DNA of 20,951 nt. It comes from Moraxellaceae bacterium. GTDB lineage: Bacteria; Pseudomonadota; Gammaproteobacteria; Pseudomonadales; Moraxellaceae. The position numbers were made by a program, and so were the translations under genes. The stretch spans positions 1-20,951 of the forward strand of contig JACMMY010000011.1 in the NCBI GenBank assembly GCA_014378805.1, read 5' to 3'. The notes beneath the pieces were generated by a model. That model had not been told where the DNA came from, did not search any database, and saw only the letters and a program-made list of their open reading frames with translations. Below are positions 1-7,714 of this stretch, in pieces (within the stretch, counting starts at the first letter, position 1; every line of letters begins with the position of its first letter).

Positions 1-1
1 A

Positions 2-430
2 CCGCATTTACGACAAGTCGGATTGATGTGGCAAGACGGACAACTCTTTCCGCATTTATCTGTGCGTGAAAACTTGTTATATGGCTATAAGCTGCAGACC
101 GAAGAAAAACGACGTTTTACGCCTGAATCCGTGATCGAGCTACTCGAAATTGGAAACTTACTAGATCAACAGCCTAGGCATCTATCAGGTGGAGAACGTC
201 AACGTGTGGCACTTGGACGAACCTTACTAGCAATGCCGCGACTATTATTATTAGATGAACCGTTGAACGCCTTGAATCACTCTTTAAAACAACCAATCTT
301 GCAATTCTTAAAGCAAGTACCTGAGCGTTTTAATATTCCCCTAGTCTATATCACACACCAGATGGATGAGACGAAGACTTTGGGCGCGGAAACGTGGATG
401 TGTGAGGATGGGAAGTTGTTTCAGGTGTAG
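2..430 (+). CDS. ModC-like ABC transporter ATP-binding protein (3' part)
   Basis: This is the C-terminal part of an ABC ATPase that energises an inner-membrane importer. The frame is open to the left edge of the window, so the TTG at 23 is not the true start. Visible in order: a Q-loop region (WQDGQLFPHLSVRENLLYG), the signature motif LSGGERQRVALGR, Walker B (LLLLDEP) and the H-loop (YITHQMDE). The spacing and the stretch after Walker B resemble ModC, the molybdate ATPase. The protein ends directly after the ATPase domain (GKLFQV), so the C-terminal TOBE/molybdate-sensing domain of classical ModC is absent. The D-loop reads LNALN rather than the usual SALD. Substrate assignment is an inference, because the permease and binding-protein genes would lie outside the window. 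Confidence 0.75.
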   Translation, partial: PHLRQVGLMWQDGQLFPHLSVRENLLYGYKLQTEEKRRFTPESVIELLEIGNLLDQQPRHLSGGERQRVALGRTLLAMPRLLLLDEPLNALNHSLKQPILQFLKQVPERFNIPLVYITHQMDETKTLGAETWMCEDGKLFQV

Positions 431-443
431 GATGGTACTAAGT

Positions 444-480
444 AGTCGAGATAACATCTCAAATACTATTCACTTCGACT
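444..480. other. Imperfect inverted repeat after the ABC ATPase gene
   Basis: AGTCGA (444-449) is complementary to TCGACT (475-480), and inside it GAGAT (448-452) can pair with ATCTC (456-460) as an alternative. It lies 14 bases after the ABC ATPase stop and before the convergent orphan gene. There is no T-run, so a terminator role is only possible. Confidence 0.25.
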
Positions 481-531
481 TCTCTCAACGAATTGCCTGC
501 CTCGTAAATCAACAGTGTTAATTTAGAGTTT

Positions 532-1062
532 TCACGACATCCCCCACATACAAACAACAATCGACATTTGCTTACTAATCGCATCTCGCAGCATTTGCAC
601 AACAGACGTTAAATACGAAAATATAAAATTATGATCTAGATAGTCGTCATCCGAAATATCTTTAAAAACATTTACAGCATGAATTGCTTTCTTAATATCC
701 TCTACATCCCATCCACCCTCAATAAAGGTGCAGATTTTATCCAAGTTATTTTTAGACCATGAAATTAAGTTGTTAATCTCACAAATATAATTCTCGTAGT
801 TATTAAAATGCATTAACTTATAAGGATTATCGGTATTCAGGATAGTGCTAGTTAGAAACCACAAATCACTTTTATTTTCACTCAATTTAAGAAGATTTGA
901 TATTAAAAATGCTGAACGGCCATGCCTTGAAGATATATCCAAATAAGAATTAGGTTTCAAGTTACTTAACAAACTATCGAAATCACTATATGTCAACGGT
1001 TCTCTCAAAGTTAGTTGAGAGTTTTCTATAAAAAAATGATGTATATGTAGATAATTAGCCAT
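532..1062 (-). CDS. Hypothetical protein, AT-rich orphan
   Basis: A 176-residue protein that I do not recognise. It is likely soluble: there is no signal peptide or obvious membrane segment, and it is rich in Asn, Ser, Ile and Leu with scattered acidic residues. The ATG at 1062 is preceded by AGAAG about nine bases upstream, a modest ribosome binding site. The gene is clearly more AT-rich than the flanking ABC and dGTPase genes and lies on the opposite strand, convergent with the ABC ATPase and divergent from the dGTPase gene. That composition and the orphan status suggest acquisition by transfer, which is inference. No catalytic motif was found. The uninterrupted length and the plausible ribosome site make it likely to be a real gene. 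Confidence 0.55.
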   Translation of the reverse strand: MANYLHIHHFFIENSQLTLREPLTYSDFDSLLSNLKPNSYLDISSRHGRSAFLISNLLKLSENKSDLWFLTSTILNTDNPYKLMHFNNYENYICEINNLISWSKNNLDKICTFIEGGWDVEDIKKAIHAVNVFKDISDDDYLDHNFIFSYLTSVVQMLRDAISKQMSIVVCMWGMS

Positions 1063-1174
1063 TTGTTTACTTCTGTTAGACTATCAAACTCCAACCAATC
1101 TACCATATCTAAGTCTATATTTCTGATGTCAAATTTGGCATGATGATGCTTTATTAATAAGACCTAGATTCCTC

Positions 1175-2509
1175 ATGTCAATGCGTTGGACTCAGCTCCT
1201 CTCTCCTGCACGGCTCGGAAGCCGAAAATATCATACTGAACAAGCCCGTAGCCCTTTTCACAAAGACTACGATCGCATCATATTTTCGCAAAGTTTTAGA
1301 CAGCTTAACCGTAAAACTCAAGTACATCCATTGACCCAAAACGATGGTGTGCATACACGTCTCACCCATTCGCTCGAAGTGTCTTGCGTTGGACGTTCGT
1401 TGGGGATGCTGGCAGCGGAAAAGATCGTAGGTGATTTACCACCGTGGGTAACGCCTTCTGACTTTGGTGCGATCATTCAAGCGGCTTGTTTAGCGCATGA
1501 TATTGGCAATCCGCCGTTTGGCCATGCGGGTGAATATGCTGTTCGCGATTGGTTTGGTCAGCCGAAACAAGCGCATTTAATGGAGCTGCTTTCGCCTAAA
1601 GAATTTAGCGACCTCTGTCAGTTTGAAGGTAATGCTCAAGGCTTCCGTATCCTGACTCGTTTGGAATATCATCCTGATGATGGTGGTATGCGCCTCACCT
1701 ACGCAACACTCGGCGCATTCCTAAAATATCCGCGTTTAGCCGTGTCGCTGGAAGATCAAGTCGGAAAACCAAGTCATAAACGCACCAAGTTTGGTTGCTA
1801 CCAAAGTGAGCGCGAACTGCTCAATGAAGTGGCAGAACAATTGGGCTTAATTAAGCTATCCGAAGATTCGTATTGTCGCCATCCATTGGCATATCTGTTA
1901 GAGGCCGCCGATGACATTTGCTATGCGTTAATTGACTTAGAAGATGGTTTGTTACTCGGTATGTTGCACTATGCGGAAGTTGAGCCACTCTTTTTGAAGC
2001 TCATCGGAGATTACGGTACGCCAAGTGAAGTGCTCCGTGATGTTCCTATGACCCAAAAATTGGCGGCGCTTCGTGGTCGCGCCATGAAACGCTTGGTTGA
2101 AGAAGTCTCGCAAGCGTTTAAAAACAAACAAACTGAACTTTTGGATGGCACATTAAAAGGCAGTTTGCTCGATCATTGCCCGCGTGACATCTGTGAAGGG
2201 ATTGAAGCCGCAAAGAATCTGACGCGCACTCGAATTTTTACTAATCCGCAAAAAGCCCGATTAGAATTGGTCGCAAGTGCCAGCCTACACGTTTTGCTAG
2301 GATCATTGATGCCACTGGCTTTGAATCGAGAGGCTGAAACATTCCGCGAACATCGCTTGTCGATTATTCTTCAACACCACGGCGCGACATTAGGCAAAAG
2401 TCCGTATGAAAATATGATGCAAATTCTTGATGTGATCACTGCGCTTTCCGATCATCAGGCATATGCGCTCGCGCAAGATATCAAAGGTAATCGCGGCGGA
2501 ATGGTTTAA
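1175..2509 (+). CDS. dgt: dGTPase-like HD-domain phosphohydrolase
   Basis: A deoxyguanosine triphosphate triphosphohydrolase-family protein of 444 residues. Family members split dNTPs into deoxynucleoside and triphosphate in the cytoplasm and so affect dNTP pools and mutation rate. HD-type metal ligands are visible: H65 in THSLEVS and H108-D109 in LAHDIGNPPFGHAGE, with a later acidic site in LEAADDICYALIDLED. The N-terminal segment FSQSFRQLNRKTQVHPL is typical of the family. Length fits the roughly 440-residue dGTPase-like subgroup rather than the 505-residue E. coli Dgt. ATG codons at 1175 and 1181 are both possible starts; neither has a strong ribosome site. It is followed 84 bases later by ruvA, with a separate promoter candidate and a hairpin between them, so it is probably not strictly co-transcribed with ruvAB. 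Confidence 0.9.
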   Translation: MSMRWTQLLSPARLGSRKYHTEQARSPFHKDYDRIIFSQSFRQLNRKTQVHPLTQNDGVHTRLTHSLEVSCVGRSLGMLAAEKIVGDLPPWVTPSDFGAIIQAACLAHDIGNPPFGHAGEYAVRDWFGQPKQAHLMELLSPKEFSDLCQFEGNAQGFRILTRLEYHPDDGGMRLTYATLGAFLKYPRLAVSLEDQVGKPSHKRTKFGCYQSERELLNEVAEQLGLIKLSEDSYCRHPLAYLLEAADDICYALIDLEDGLLLGMLHYAEVEPLFLKLIGDYGTPSEVLRDVPMTQKLAALRGRAMKRLVEEVSQAFKNKQTELLDGTLKGSLLDHCPRDICEGIEAAKNLTRTRIFTNPQKARLELVASASLHVLLGSLMPLALNREAETFREHRLSIILQHHGATLGKSPYENMMQILDVITALSDHQAYALAQDIKGNRGGMV

Positions 2510-2528
2510 TCTAAATTCCATAAATATT

Positions 2529-2537
2529 TGCTACAAT
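2529..2537 (+). promoter_or_regulatory. Extended -10 promoter candidate for ruvAB
   Basis: TGCTACAAT fits an extended -10 element (TG-N-TATAAT with one mismatch). No good -35 is present at standard spacing, as is normal for extended -10 promoters. Transcription would start near 2544, inside the palindrome at 2536-2561. Confidence 0.4.
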
Positions 2538-2561
2538 AGTGTGAGTATTAGCTCACACTAT
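2536..2561. promoter_or_regulatory. Perfect 10-bp inverted repeat upstream of ruvA
   Basis: ATAGTGTGAG (2536-2545) and CTCACACTAT (2552-2561) are perfectly complementary, separated by six bases. It overlaps the end of the extended -10 element and the predicted start of transcription, so it could be an operator. It could equally be the terminator hairpin of the dGTPase gene, although the tail (ATGTCGTTTC) is a weak T-run. It is not a CRP site: the TGTGA and TCACA cores are eight bases apart instead of six. Confidence 0.5.
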
Positions 2562-2593
2562 ATGTCGTTTCATTCACAAAATAAGGGAAATTG

Positions 2594-3196
2594 ATGATTG
2601 GTTCGCTAACGGGCAAAGTTCAGATGCTGACTGCACCGCATATTTTATTGGATGTTGCTGGAATTGGCTATGAAGTCGAAATGCCGCTCTCAACTTACTG
2701 CCAACTTAAAAACGACCAACACATAAGGATATGGACACATCTAACCGTTCGTGAAGATGCACAGTTACTCTATGGTTTTATTGATGTTAATGATAAAAAT
2801 TTATTTAGAGTCCTACTCAAAGTAAATGGCGTCGGGCCAAAACTTGCACTCGGTATTTTATCGAGTATGAGTGCAGCCATGTTAGTACAATCCATTGAGA
2901 TGCAAGACGTCACGACATTAACCCGTATTCCGGGCGTAGGCAAAAAAACTGCTGAACGGCTTGTTATCGAGCTACGTGATCGTTTGCAGGTATTTTCGGG
3001 CAGCGAAAACAGCGGTGCAGGTCAACCTCAAATGGTATTGAGTGCGACTTCATCTATTTCTGAAGCTGAAGCCGCCTTGGTTTCATTGGGCTACAAACCT
3101 ATTGAAGCACAGCGCGCAGTTGCTAGCATCAAGCATGAACACAGCGATACAGCAGATTTGATTCGCGCCGCACTCAAAGGAATGCTTAAAAAATAA
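2594..3196 (+). CDS. ruvA: Holliday junction branch migration protein RuvA
   Basis: RuvA, 200 residues (E. coli RuvA has 203), forms the tetrameric core that binds Holliday junctions and loads RuvB for branch migration in recombinational repair. Visible: N-terminal OB-fold domain starting MIGSLTGKV; two helix-hairpin-helix motifs (LKVNGVGPKLALGIL and LTRIPGVGKKTAERLVIEL); a variable linker; and the C-terminal RuvB-contacting domain (SEAEAALVSLGYKPIEAQR). The start is placed at ATG 2594, not the preceding TTG 2591, because the family begins MIG and because AAGGGAAA lies just upstream as a ribosome site. The stop codon shares one base with the ruvB start, which indicates translational coupling. 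Confidence 0.97.
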   Translation: MIGSLTGKVQMLTAPHILLDVAGIGYEVEMPLSTYCQLKNDQHIRIWTHLTVREDAQLLYGFIDVNDKNLFRVLLKVNGVGPKLALGILSSMSAAMLVQSIEMQDVTTLTRIPGVGKKTAERLVIELRDRLQVFSGSENSGAGQPQMVLSATSSISEAEAALVSLGYKPIEAQRAVASIKHEHSDTADLIRAALKGMLKK

Positions 3197-4287
3197 TGGC
3201 ACTCTTCCCAGGTAATCCATTTATTACCAGCTCATCCACACAAAGTACACCTAAACAACCGTCTAATCAAAAGCAGACGATTGAAACCGATCGTTTGATA
3301 ACGGGTTTGGCGCGACCTGAAGATAATTTTGATCGTGCAATACGTCCGACTAGCTTAGAGGATTACATTGGACAACCCGTGGTGCGCGAACAAATGGAGA
3401 TTTTTATCCACGCGGCAAAGTCACGGCAAGAAGCACTTGACCATACTTTAATCTTTGGTCCACCAGGTTTAGGTAAAACAACGCTCGCCAATATTATTGC
3501 TCGCGAAATGGGCGGCAATATGAAGTCCACATCTGGTCCTGTACTTGAACGTGCTGGCGACTTAGCGGCTTTGCTGACAAACCTTGAAGCCGGCGATGTG
3601 CTGTTCATTGATGAAATTCATCGCCTGTCTCCAGTCATAGAAGAGATTCTCTATCCAGCGATGGAGGATTATCAACTCGATATTATGATTGGCGAAGGGC
3701 CAGCCGCGCGTTCAATTAAACTTGATTTACCGCCATTTACTTTAGTCGCTGCGACAACACGTGCGGGTTTGCTCACCTCTCCGCTACGTGATCGTTTTGG
3801 GATTGTGCAACGTCTGGAATTTTACTCCGTTGCAGATCTAACGACGATTGTGACGCGTTCTGCAAGCCTGCTCAATGTGCCAATCCACCCTGATGGCGCA
3901 CTCGAAATTGCAAGGCGTGCGCGGGGTACACCGCGTATCGTCAACCGGCTACTTCGACGTGTACGTGATTATGCTGAAGTCAAAGGTGATGGTATTGTCA
4001 CAGGCGAAATGGCTGGAAGGGCTCTCGATATGCTTGCAGTAGATAAACAGGGTTTAGACACTTTAGATCGTCGATATTTACAAATGCTCTTAGAACGTTT
4101 TGATGGTGGACCTGCGGGTGTAGAGTCATTGGCAGCGTCATTGGCTGAAGATAGTGGAACACTTGAAGATGTGGTTGAACCGTATTTAATTCAGCAAGGT
4201 TTTGTGATGCGTACCGCACGCGGTCGAATTGCAACACCGCAGGCGTATTTGCAATGTGGTATGGATGTGCCTGTTCGAGGTCTTTAA
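3196..4287 (+). CDS. ruvB: Holliday junction branch migration ATPase RuvB
   Basis: RuvB, 363 residues, is the AAA+ hexameric motor that drives branch migration with RuvA. Visible: Walker A GPPGLGKT at residues 88-95; Walker B with D139-E140 and H142 (LFIDEIHRL); the sensor region around VAATTRAGLLTSPLRDRFG; the arginine-rich RGTPRIVNRLLRRVRD; and the C-terminal winged-helix domain ending near GRIATPQAY. The N-terminus carries about 25 extra Ser/Thr/Gln/Pro-rich residues before the conserved TDRLITG, which makes it somewhat longer than the usual 330 to 350. The ATG overlaps the ruvA stop by one base, so the two are a coupled operon. The unit ends in a strong terminator at 4303-4331. ruvC is not adjacent. 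Confidence 0.97.
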   Translation: MALFPGNPFITSSSTQSTPKQPSNQKQTIETDRLITGLARPEDNFDRAIRPTSLEDYIGQPVVREQMEIFIHAAKSRQEALDHTLIFGPPGLGKTTLANIIAREMGGNMKSTSGPVLERAGDLAALLTNLEAGDVLFIDEIHRLSPVIEEILYPAMEDYQLDIMIGEGPAARSIKLDLPPFTLVAATTRAGLLTSPLRDRFGIVQRLEFYSVADLTTIVTRSASLLNVPIHPDGALEIARRARGTPRIVNRLLRRVRDYAEVKGDGIVTGEMAGRALDMLAVDKQGLDTLDRRYLQMLLERFDGGPAGVESLAASLAEDSGTLEDVVEPYLIQQGFVMRTARGRIATPQAYLQCGMDVPVRGL

Positions 4288-4302
4288 AATCTATCTAGTA
4301 AA

Positions 4303-4331
4303 AAAGGGAGTCTACATTAAGCACTCCCTTT
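4303..4331 (+). terminator. Rho-independent terminator of ruvAB
   Basis: AAAGGGAGT (4303-4311) pairs perfectly with ACTCCCTTT (4323-4331) around an 11-base loop, followed by CTTATTATTTC. It starts 16 bases after the ruvB stop. Because the A-run is on the 5' side, it may also stop transcription of the convergent gene at 4382-4744. Confidence 0.85.
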
Positions 4332-4381
4332 CTTATTATTTCATCAAAAACATTCTATCAATCTATAAAACGATCGCTTGA

Positions 4382-4744
4382 TTAAGCGAAGTGCATGCGG
4401 TTTGCCTGTGGACGTAGTGCTGGGATGTGTTGCTTGGTCATCGCGAGTCGACCAACACGTTGCTGTTCACGCTTGTTAATATGGTATGCGATTGTAAATA
4501 AATGCTTGTCTGTCGCATGCAATAAATGAACATGCTTATAAAATGTTGCTAAACCGTAGTCCAACGTCAACATTCCAAAACATTCATCGATAAAGTCATC
4601 GCTCATTTGTGTGACTTGTGAACAGTCGACAGTCACAACTTCATCCTGACTTCTGAAAGCAAGCGCAAAATGTCGACGAAGTTCACTGCCATCTTTGCGA
4701 GTTGACGATGCATTTGTAGGAAGAATCACAGTTTTAGTATTCAT
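4382..4744 (-). CDS. STAS-like (DUF4325-type) domain protein
   Basis: A small soluble protein of 120 residues. The central part (DGSELRRHF, then a run of alternating valines, CSQVTQMSDDFIDECFGMLTLDYG) resembles the STAS-like DUF4325 fold: a beta strand ending in a conserved acidic/polar turn, then a helix with a Phe-Asp/Glu pair. The family has no firmly established reaction; related STAS proteins act as phospho-regulated protein-interaction modules, often with a histidine-kinase-type ATPase. No such partner is adjacent. The start is placed at the ATG at 4744 because GGAG sits seven bases upstream; an in-frame ATG at 4762 lacks a ribosome site and would add six residues. The C-terminal third is basic (NKREQQRVGRLAMTKQH). 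Family assignment is by eye. Confidence 0.6.
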   Translation of the reverse strand: MNTKTVILPTNASSTRKDGSELRRHFALAFRSQDEVVTVDCSQVTQMSDDFIDECFGMLTLDYGLATFYKHVHLLHATDKHLFTIAYHINKREQQRVGRLAMTKQHIPALRPQANRMHFA

Positions 4745-5107
4745 TCTAGCGCTCCATTCCATTGGTCTGCGGTAGTGGCTGCCTGATATGGCTTTTTGGA
4801 TCTATAGCATTTGTATGCGTGTTGCTATGGATTTAGAATATGAAATGTCACACTTCTAATATGTAATCATCGTGTAAGTAAGATTTTTAATAAAGTTCAC
4901 TGCTATATCTGATTTATTTTGAACGTGTCACGACGGTATGCGTTTTTCTAATTTTTAATGTGAATTGGTTTGCACAACATCTCCCTTCAACCTCAGGCAA
5001 TAGCGAGGTGAGATATATTTATACATTTTCGGTGAAAAAATCAGTTTGTTATCATTGTGTAAACTAGCGTGTCTTAGTTCACACTTATATAGATCAATAG
5101 TTTTATG

Positions 5108-5119
5108 ACGTTTAAACGT
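5108..5119. repeat. 12-bp perfect palindrome
   Basis: ACGTTTAAACGT is its own reverse complement. It resembles a dimeric-regulator half-site arrangement, but no regulator can be named. Confidence 0.4.
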
Positions 5120-5254
5120 AAAGTTTACTTTGTCGTAATGGGTGACTTATCCAATGAGTCACTTTTAATAAAGTAGATTTAAACTCAGAAATTTTGGTGA
5201 TGTTTTAAGATCAAAAAATATAGCATATAGATCTAAATTAAAACCAACAGGATC

Positions 5255-5287
5255 TAGTCATGACTAAGATCAATATTTAGTCATGTA
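5255..5287. repeat. Palindrome TAGTCATGACTA with a nearby partial copy
   Basis: TAGTCATGACTA (5255-5266) is a perfect palindrome. TAGTCATG recurs 10 bases further on within TTTAGTCATGTA (5276-5287). Two similarly oriented sites about two helical turns apart suggest cooperative operator sites, which is inference. Confidence 0.35.
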
Positions 5288-5332
5288 CATCAATCATAAA
5301 GATAGCAGGCGTTCAATGCGTTTCACGGCTAT

Positions 5333-5380
5333 TTATTCTCAACCTTACCCACATTGATTAGGGGGAAGTATTGAGAATAA
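5333..5380 (-). terminator. Large hairpin downstream of fadE
   Basis: TTATTCTCAA (5333-5342) and TTGAGAATAA (5371-5380) are perfect 10-bp complements. The interior CCTTACCC and GGGGGAAG can extend the stem with a mismatch. It lies 66 bases beyond the fadE stop in the direction of fadE transcription. There is no T-run after it on the minus strand, so it may be an mRNA 3'-end protecting structure or factor-dependent terminator rather than a canonical one. Confidence 0.45.
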
Positions 5381-5446
5381 CTTAAATTCAATTGATCAAA
5401 TATAATCCAAAACTTAAAAACTACTTACTCTCATCTACATATTGGG

Positions 5447-7714
5447 CTATTCATACTCAGGCTGCATGACGGATGGTTTGCCTGAATAAATACCTTCTGC
5501 ACCCTTACTCGGATTGTAATATTGCTCAGGTCCAAAAACATCAACTTCAATGGCATTCAAGCGCACTGCCAATGCTTGCTCTACCTTTTGGGCTTCATCA
5601 GGTGTAATTATTTTTTGTTCGGCAGCTAGCAAAGCTAACGCTTCAACCGAACCTTTTGGTAATTTTTTGAGTTTTTGTGCCTCATATATTTTTGCTAAAA
5701 TTGGGGCGACTTCGCTTGTTAGTCGAAACGCATGCAATAGACGACCTAAACCAGGCGATTCATCAAAGGGTTTATAAATGCCATCGGTCAGATTGGCATA
5801 TTGAGTGTTGTATGTCTGAAGTGTGCGCGCAGCCCCATGGCTCATCACATCATTCGGTGGCGTTGCCAATGGATTGATACGAAGCAATATTGTTGCAAAG
5901 AAACGTAAGATATGACCGACAATCCCGTCAAAATTGGCATAAATACCCACAAATGCAGTCTGCGCCTCACTAAGCGCATGCGTTAGCGCGTAATCCACCA
6001 AAACCAAATCTTCTGGGCGGCGACCTTCCGCCTCAAAGCGTCTTAACGTGGCTGTGCCCATGAGCATCCAAGCCAAAGCATCAGCATAGCGCCCCGTAAG
6101 TTTACCGCGAGCTTTAAGATTTCCACCGATGGCAAACATCGCCATATTCGTTAGAAATCCAAAACGTGCTCCGGCCCATGCAAGACGCCGATAATAAGTT
6201 CGCGTTTCTGGTGCAACATCAGGTAAACCCACAAAGATACCGCGAGTTAATCCAAGAAAAAGTGTCCGAATCATACCAATGACAAATTGAAGCATCCAAG
6301 CCAGTAAATTGTTACGGAACTGTGTAACATCATCTTTTTCAACACTATCAACGACCTTTAACGCATAAGGATGACAGCGTGTTGCACCTTGACCAAAAAT
6401 AATCAATGTTCGCGATAAGATATTTGCGCCTTCCACCGTTACACCCACTGGCGCGGAGCAATAGCCTTTGGCAAGGATATTATTAGGGCCTTGCATCACG
6501 CCAGCGCCCGCACAAATATCCATTCCATCCTTACCCAAATTCTGAGAAATTTCGGTGGTATAGGTTTTAAGCACAGCAGAAATTACCGGCGGATGAATAC
6601 CAGCATTCAGTGCCGAACAACTAAAGACTCGTGAGGCTTCAAGAAGATAACTTAAAGCTGCAATCTTCCCAACCTTTTCTTCAACCCCTTCCATATGACC
6701 GATCGCAATCCCAAATTGCTGACGAACCATCGAGTAAGCACCTACCGTTGCTGATACGGTCTTGGCTCCGCCAATTGCACCTGCTGGCAAACTAATTGCA
6801 CGTCCACCAGCAAGCTGTTCCATTAACATCCGCCAGCCATTACCCGCATTTTCAGCGCCGCCAATGATATTCTCAATCGGTACAATCGCATCCACACCAA
6901 CCAAAGGCCCATTATCAAAAGGCTCGCCGACGGGATCATGATGATCGCCTGATGTAAAACCCTGCGTTCCTTGATGAATCAGCACTGTGGTAATGCCGAT
7001 ATCTTCACCTTTACCAAGCACGTTATTTGGATCTTTTAATTTGCATGCAAGCGTGACTAAATTTGCTGTAGGCGCCAATGTGATATAGCGTTTGCGAAAA
7101 TTAAGCTTAATCTGTATCGCGCCCGAATCATCACGGAATACTTCGCCTTCTGCTTGAATACTTGCAGCATCAGAACCTGCAGTTGGTTCCGTTAAACCAA
7201 AACAAGGAACATATTCGCCTGTTGCTAGTTTTGGTAAATAATGATTCTTTTGTTCATCCGTACCATAATGTTTAATTAATTCTGCCGCACCCAACGAATT
7301 AGGAATCACAACATACGTTGCCATCGTAAAAGAGTGCGCATTGAGCTTGACCATGATCGTAGAAATCGCTAACGGCGAAAATTCTTTACCCCCATACTGC
7401 TTGGGGATCAGAAAACTCATAAATCCATTTTCTTTAATAAATTTAAGCACTTCATCAGGGACTTTTTTGGTACGCAAAATTTCGTAATGGTCCACCATTT
7501 CTATCAATTCATTACACGGGCCATTTAAGAAGGCTTGTTCTTCAGCAGTCAGAAATGAGTATGGCTGTTTCAAAATCATATCAAAATCAGGTTTCCCTGC
7601 AAAAAAACCACCATCAATCCAAACATCACCAGCCTCTAAAGCTTGGCGTTCGGTATCGGAAATTTTGGGCAAAATATGATTGGATTGCATCCACTTCATG
7701 AGGAAGGAGAACAT
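5447..7714 (-). CDS. fadE: FadE-type acyl-CoA dehydrogenase
   Basis: FAD-dependent acyl-CoA dehydrogenase for the first step of fatty-acid beta-oxidation, 755 residues. Visible: an N-terminal helical domain; the FAD/substrate motif CFGLTEPTAGSDAAS near residues 171-185; the core with GRAISLPAGAIGGAK near 304-318; the conserved FadE segment VEGANIL with Glu428 and IIFGQGATRCHPY near 438-450; and a FadE C-terminal domain (DUF1974 type) from about 450 to 740. E. coli FadE is 814 residues with N-terminal membrane segments; here that part is missing and the protein starts close to the dehydrogenase domain. Start ATG 7714 follows AAGAGGTG at good spacing. It appears monocistronic, with no other beta-oxidation genes in the window. 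Which chain lengths it uses cannot be told. Confidence 0.92.
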   Translation of the reverse strand: MFSFLMKWMQSNHILPKISDTERQALEAGDVWIDGGFFAGKPDFDMILKQPYSFLTAEEQAFLNGPCNELIEMVDHYEILRTKKVPDEVLKFIKENGFMSFLIPKQYGGKEFSPLAISTIMVKLNAHSFTMATYVVIPNSLGAAELIKHYGTDEQKNHYLPKLATGEYVPCFGLTEPTAGSDAASIQAEGEVFRDDSGAIQIKLNFRKRYITLAPTANLVTLACKLKDPNNVLGKGEDIGITTVLIHQGTQGFTSGDHHDPVGEPFDNGPLVGVDAIVPIENIIGGAENAGNGWRMLMEQLAGGRAISLPAGAIGGAKTVSATVGAYSMVRQQFGIAIGHMEGVEEKVGKIAALSYLLEASRVFSCSALNAGIHPPVISAVLKTYTTEISQNLGKDGMDICAGAGVMQGPNNILAKGYCSAPVGVTVEGANILSRTLIIFGQGATRCHPYALKVVDSVEKDDVTQFRNNLLAWMLQFVIGMIRTLFLGLTRGIFVGLPDVAPETRTYYRRLAWAGARFGFLTNMAMFAIGGNLKARGKLTGRYADALAWMLMGTATLRRFEAEGRRPEDLVLVDYALTHALSEAQTAFVGIYANFDGIVGHILRFFATILLRINPLATPPNDVMSHGAARTLQTYNTQYANLTDGIYKPFDESPGLGRLLHAFRLTSEVAPILAKIYEAQKLKKLPKGSVEALALLAAEQKIITPDEAQKVEQALAVRLNAIEVDVFGPEQYYNPSKGAEGIYSGKPSVMQPEYE

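Larger units (their letters stand above)
4745..5446. other. Long non-coding, AT-rich, palindrome-rich interval
   Basis: About 700 bases with no convincing gene. It holds several symmetric elements: CCTC (4991-4994) with GAGG (5005-5008); a 12-base perfect palindrome ACGTTTAAACGT at 5108-5119; GTGACT/AGTCAC arms at 5142-5147 and 5157-5162; a perfect palindrome TAGTCATGACTA at 5255-5266 followed by a partial copy, TTTAGTCATGTA, at 5276-5287; and the large hairpin at 5333-5380. It must hold the promoter of the 4382-4744 gene and the 3' end of the fadE transcript. I could not place a confident promoter or small RNA. Confidence 0.5.

Noticed and set aside
2536..2561. CRP (cAMP receptor) site upstream of ruvA
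   Set aside because: TGTGA and TCACA are present but eight bases apart; CRP sites need six.
5333..5380. Mobile-element terminal repeats
   Set aside because: The two arms are only 28 bases apart with no flanking duplication, so an RNA hairpin is the simpler reading.
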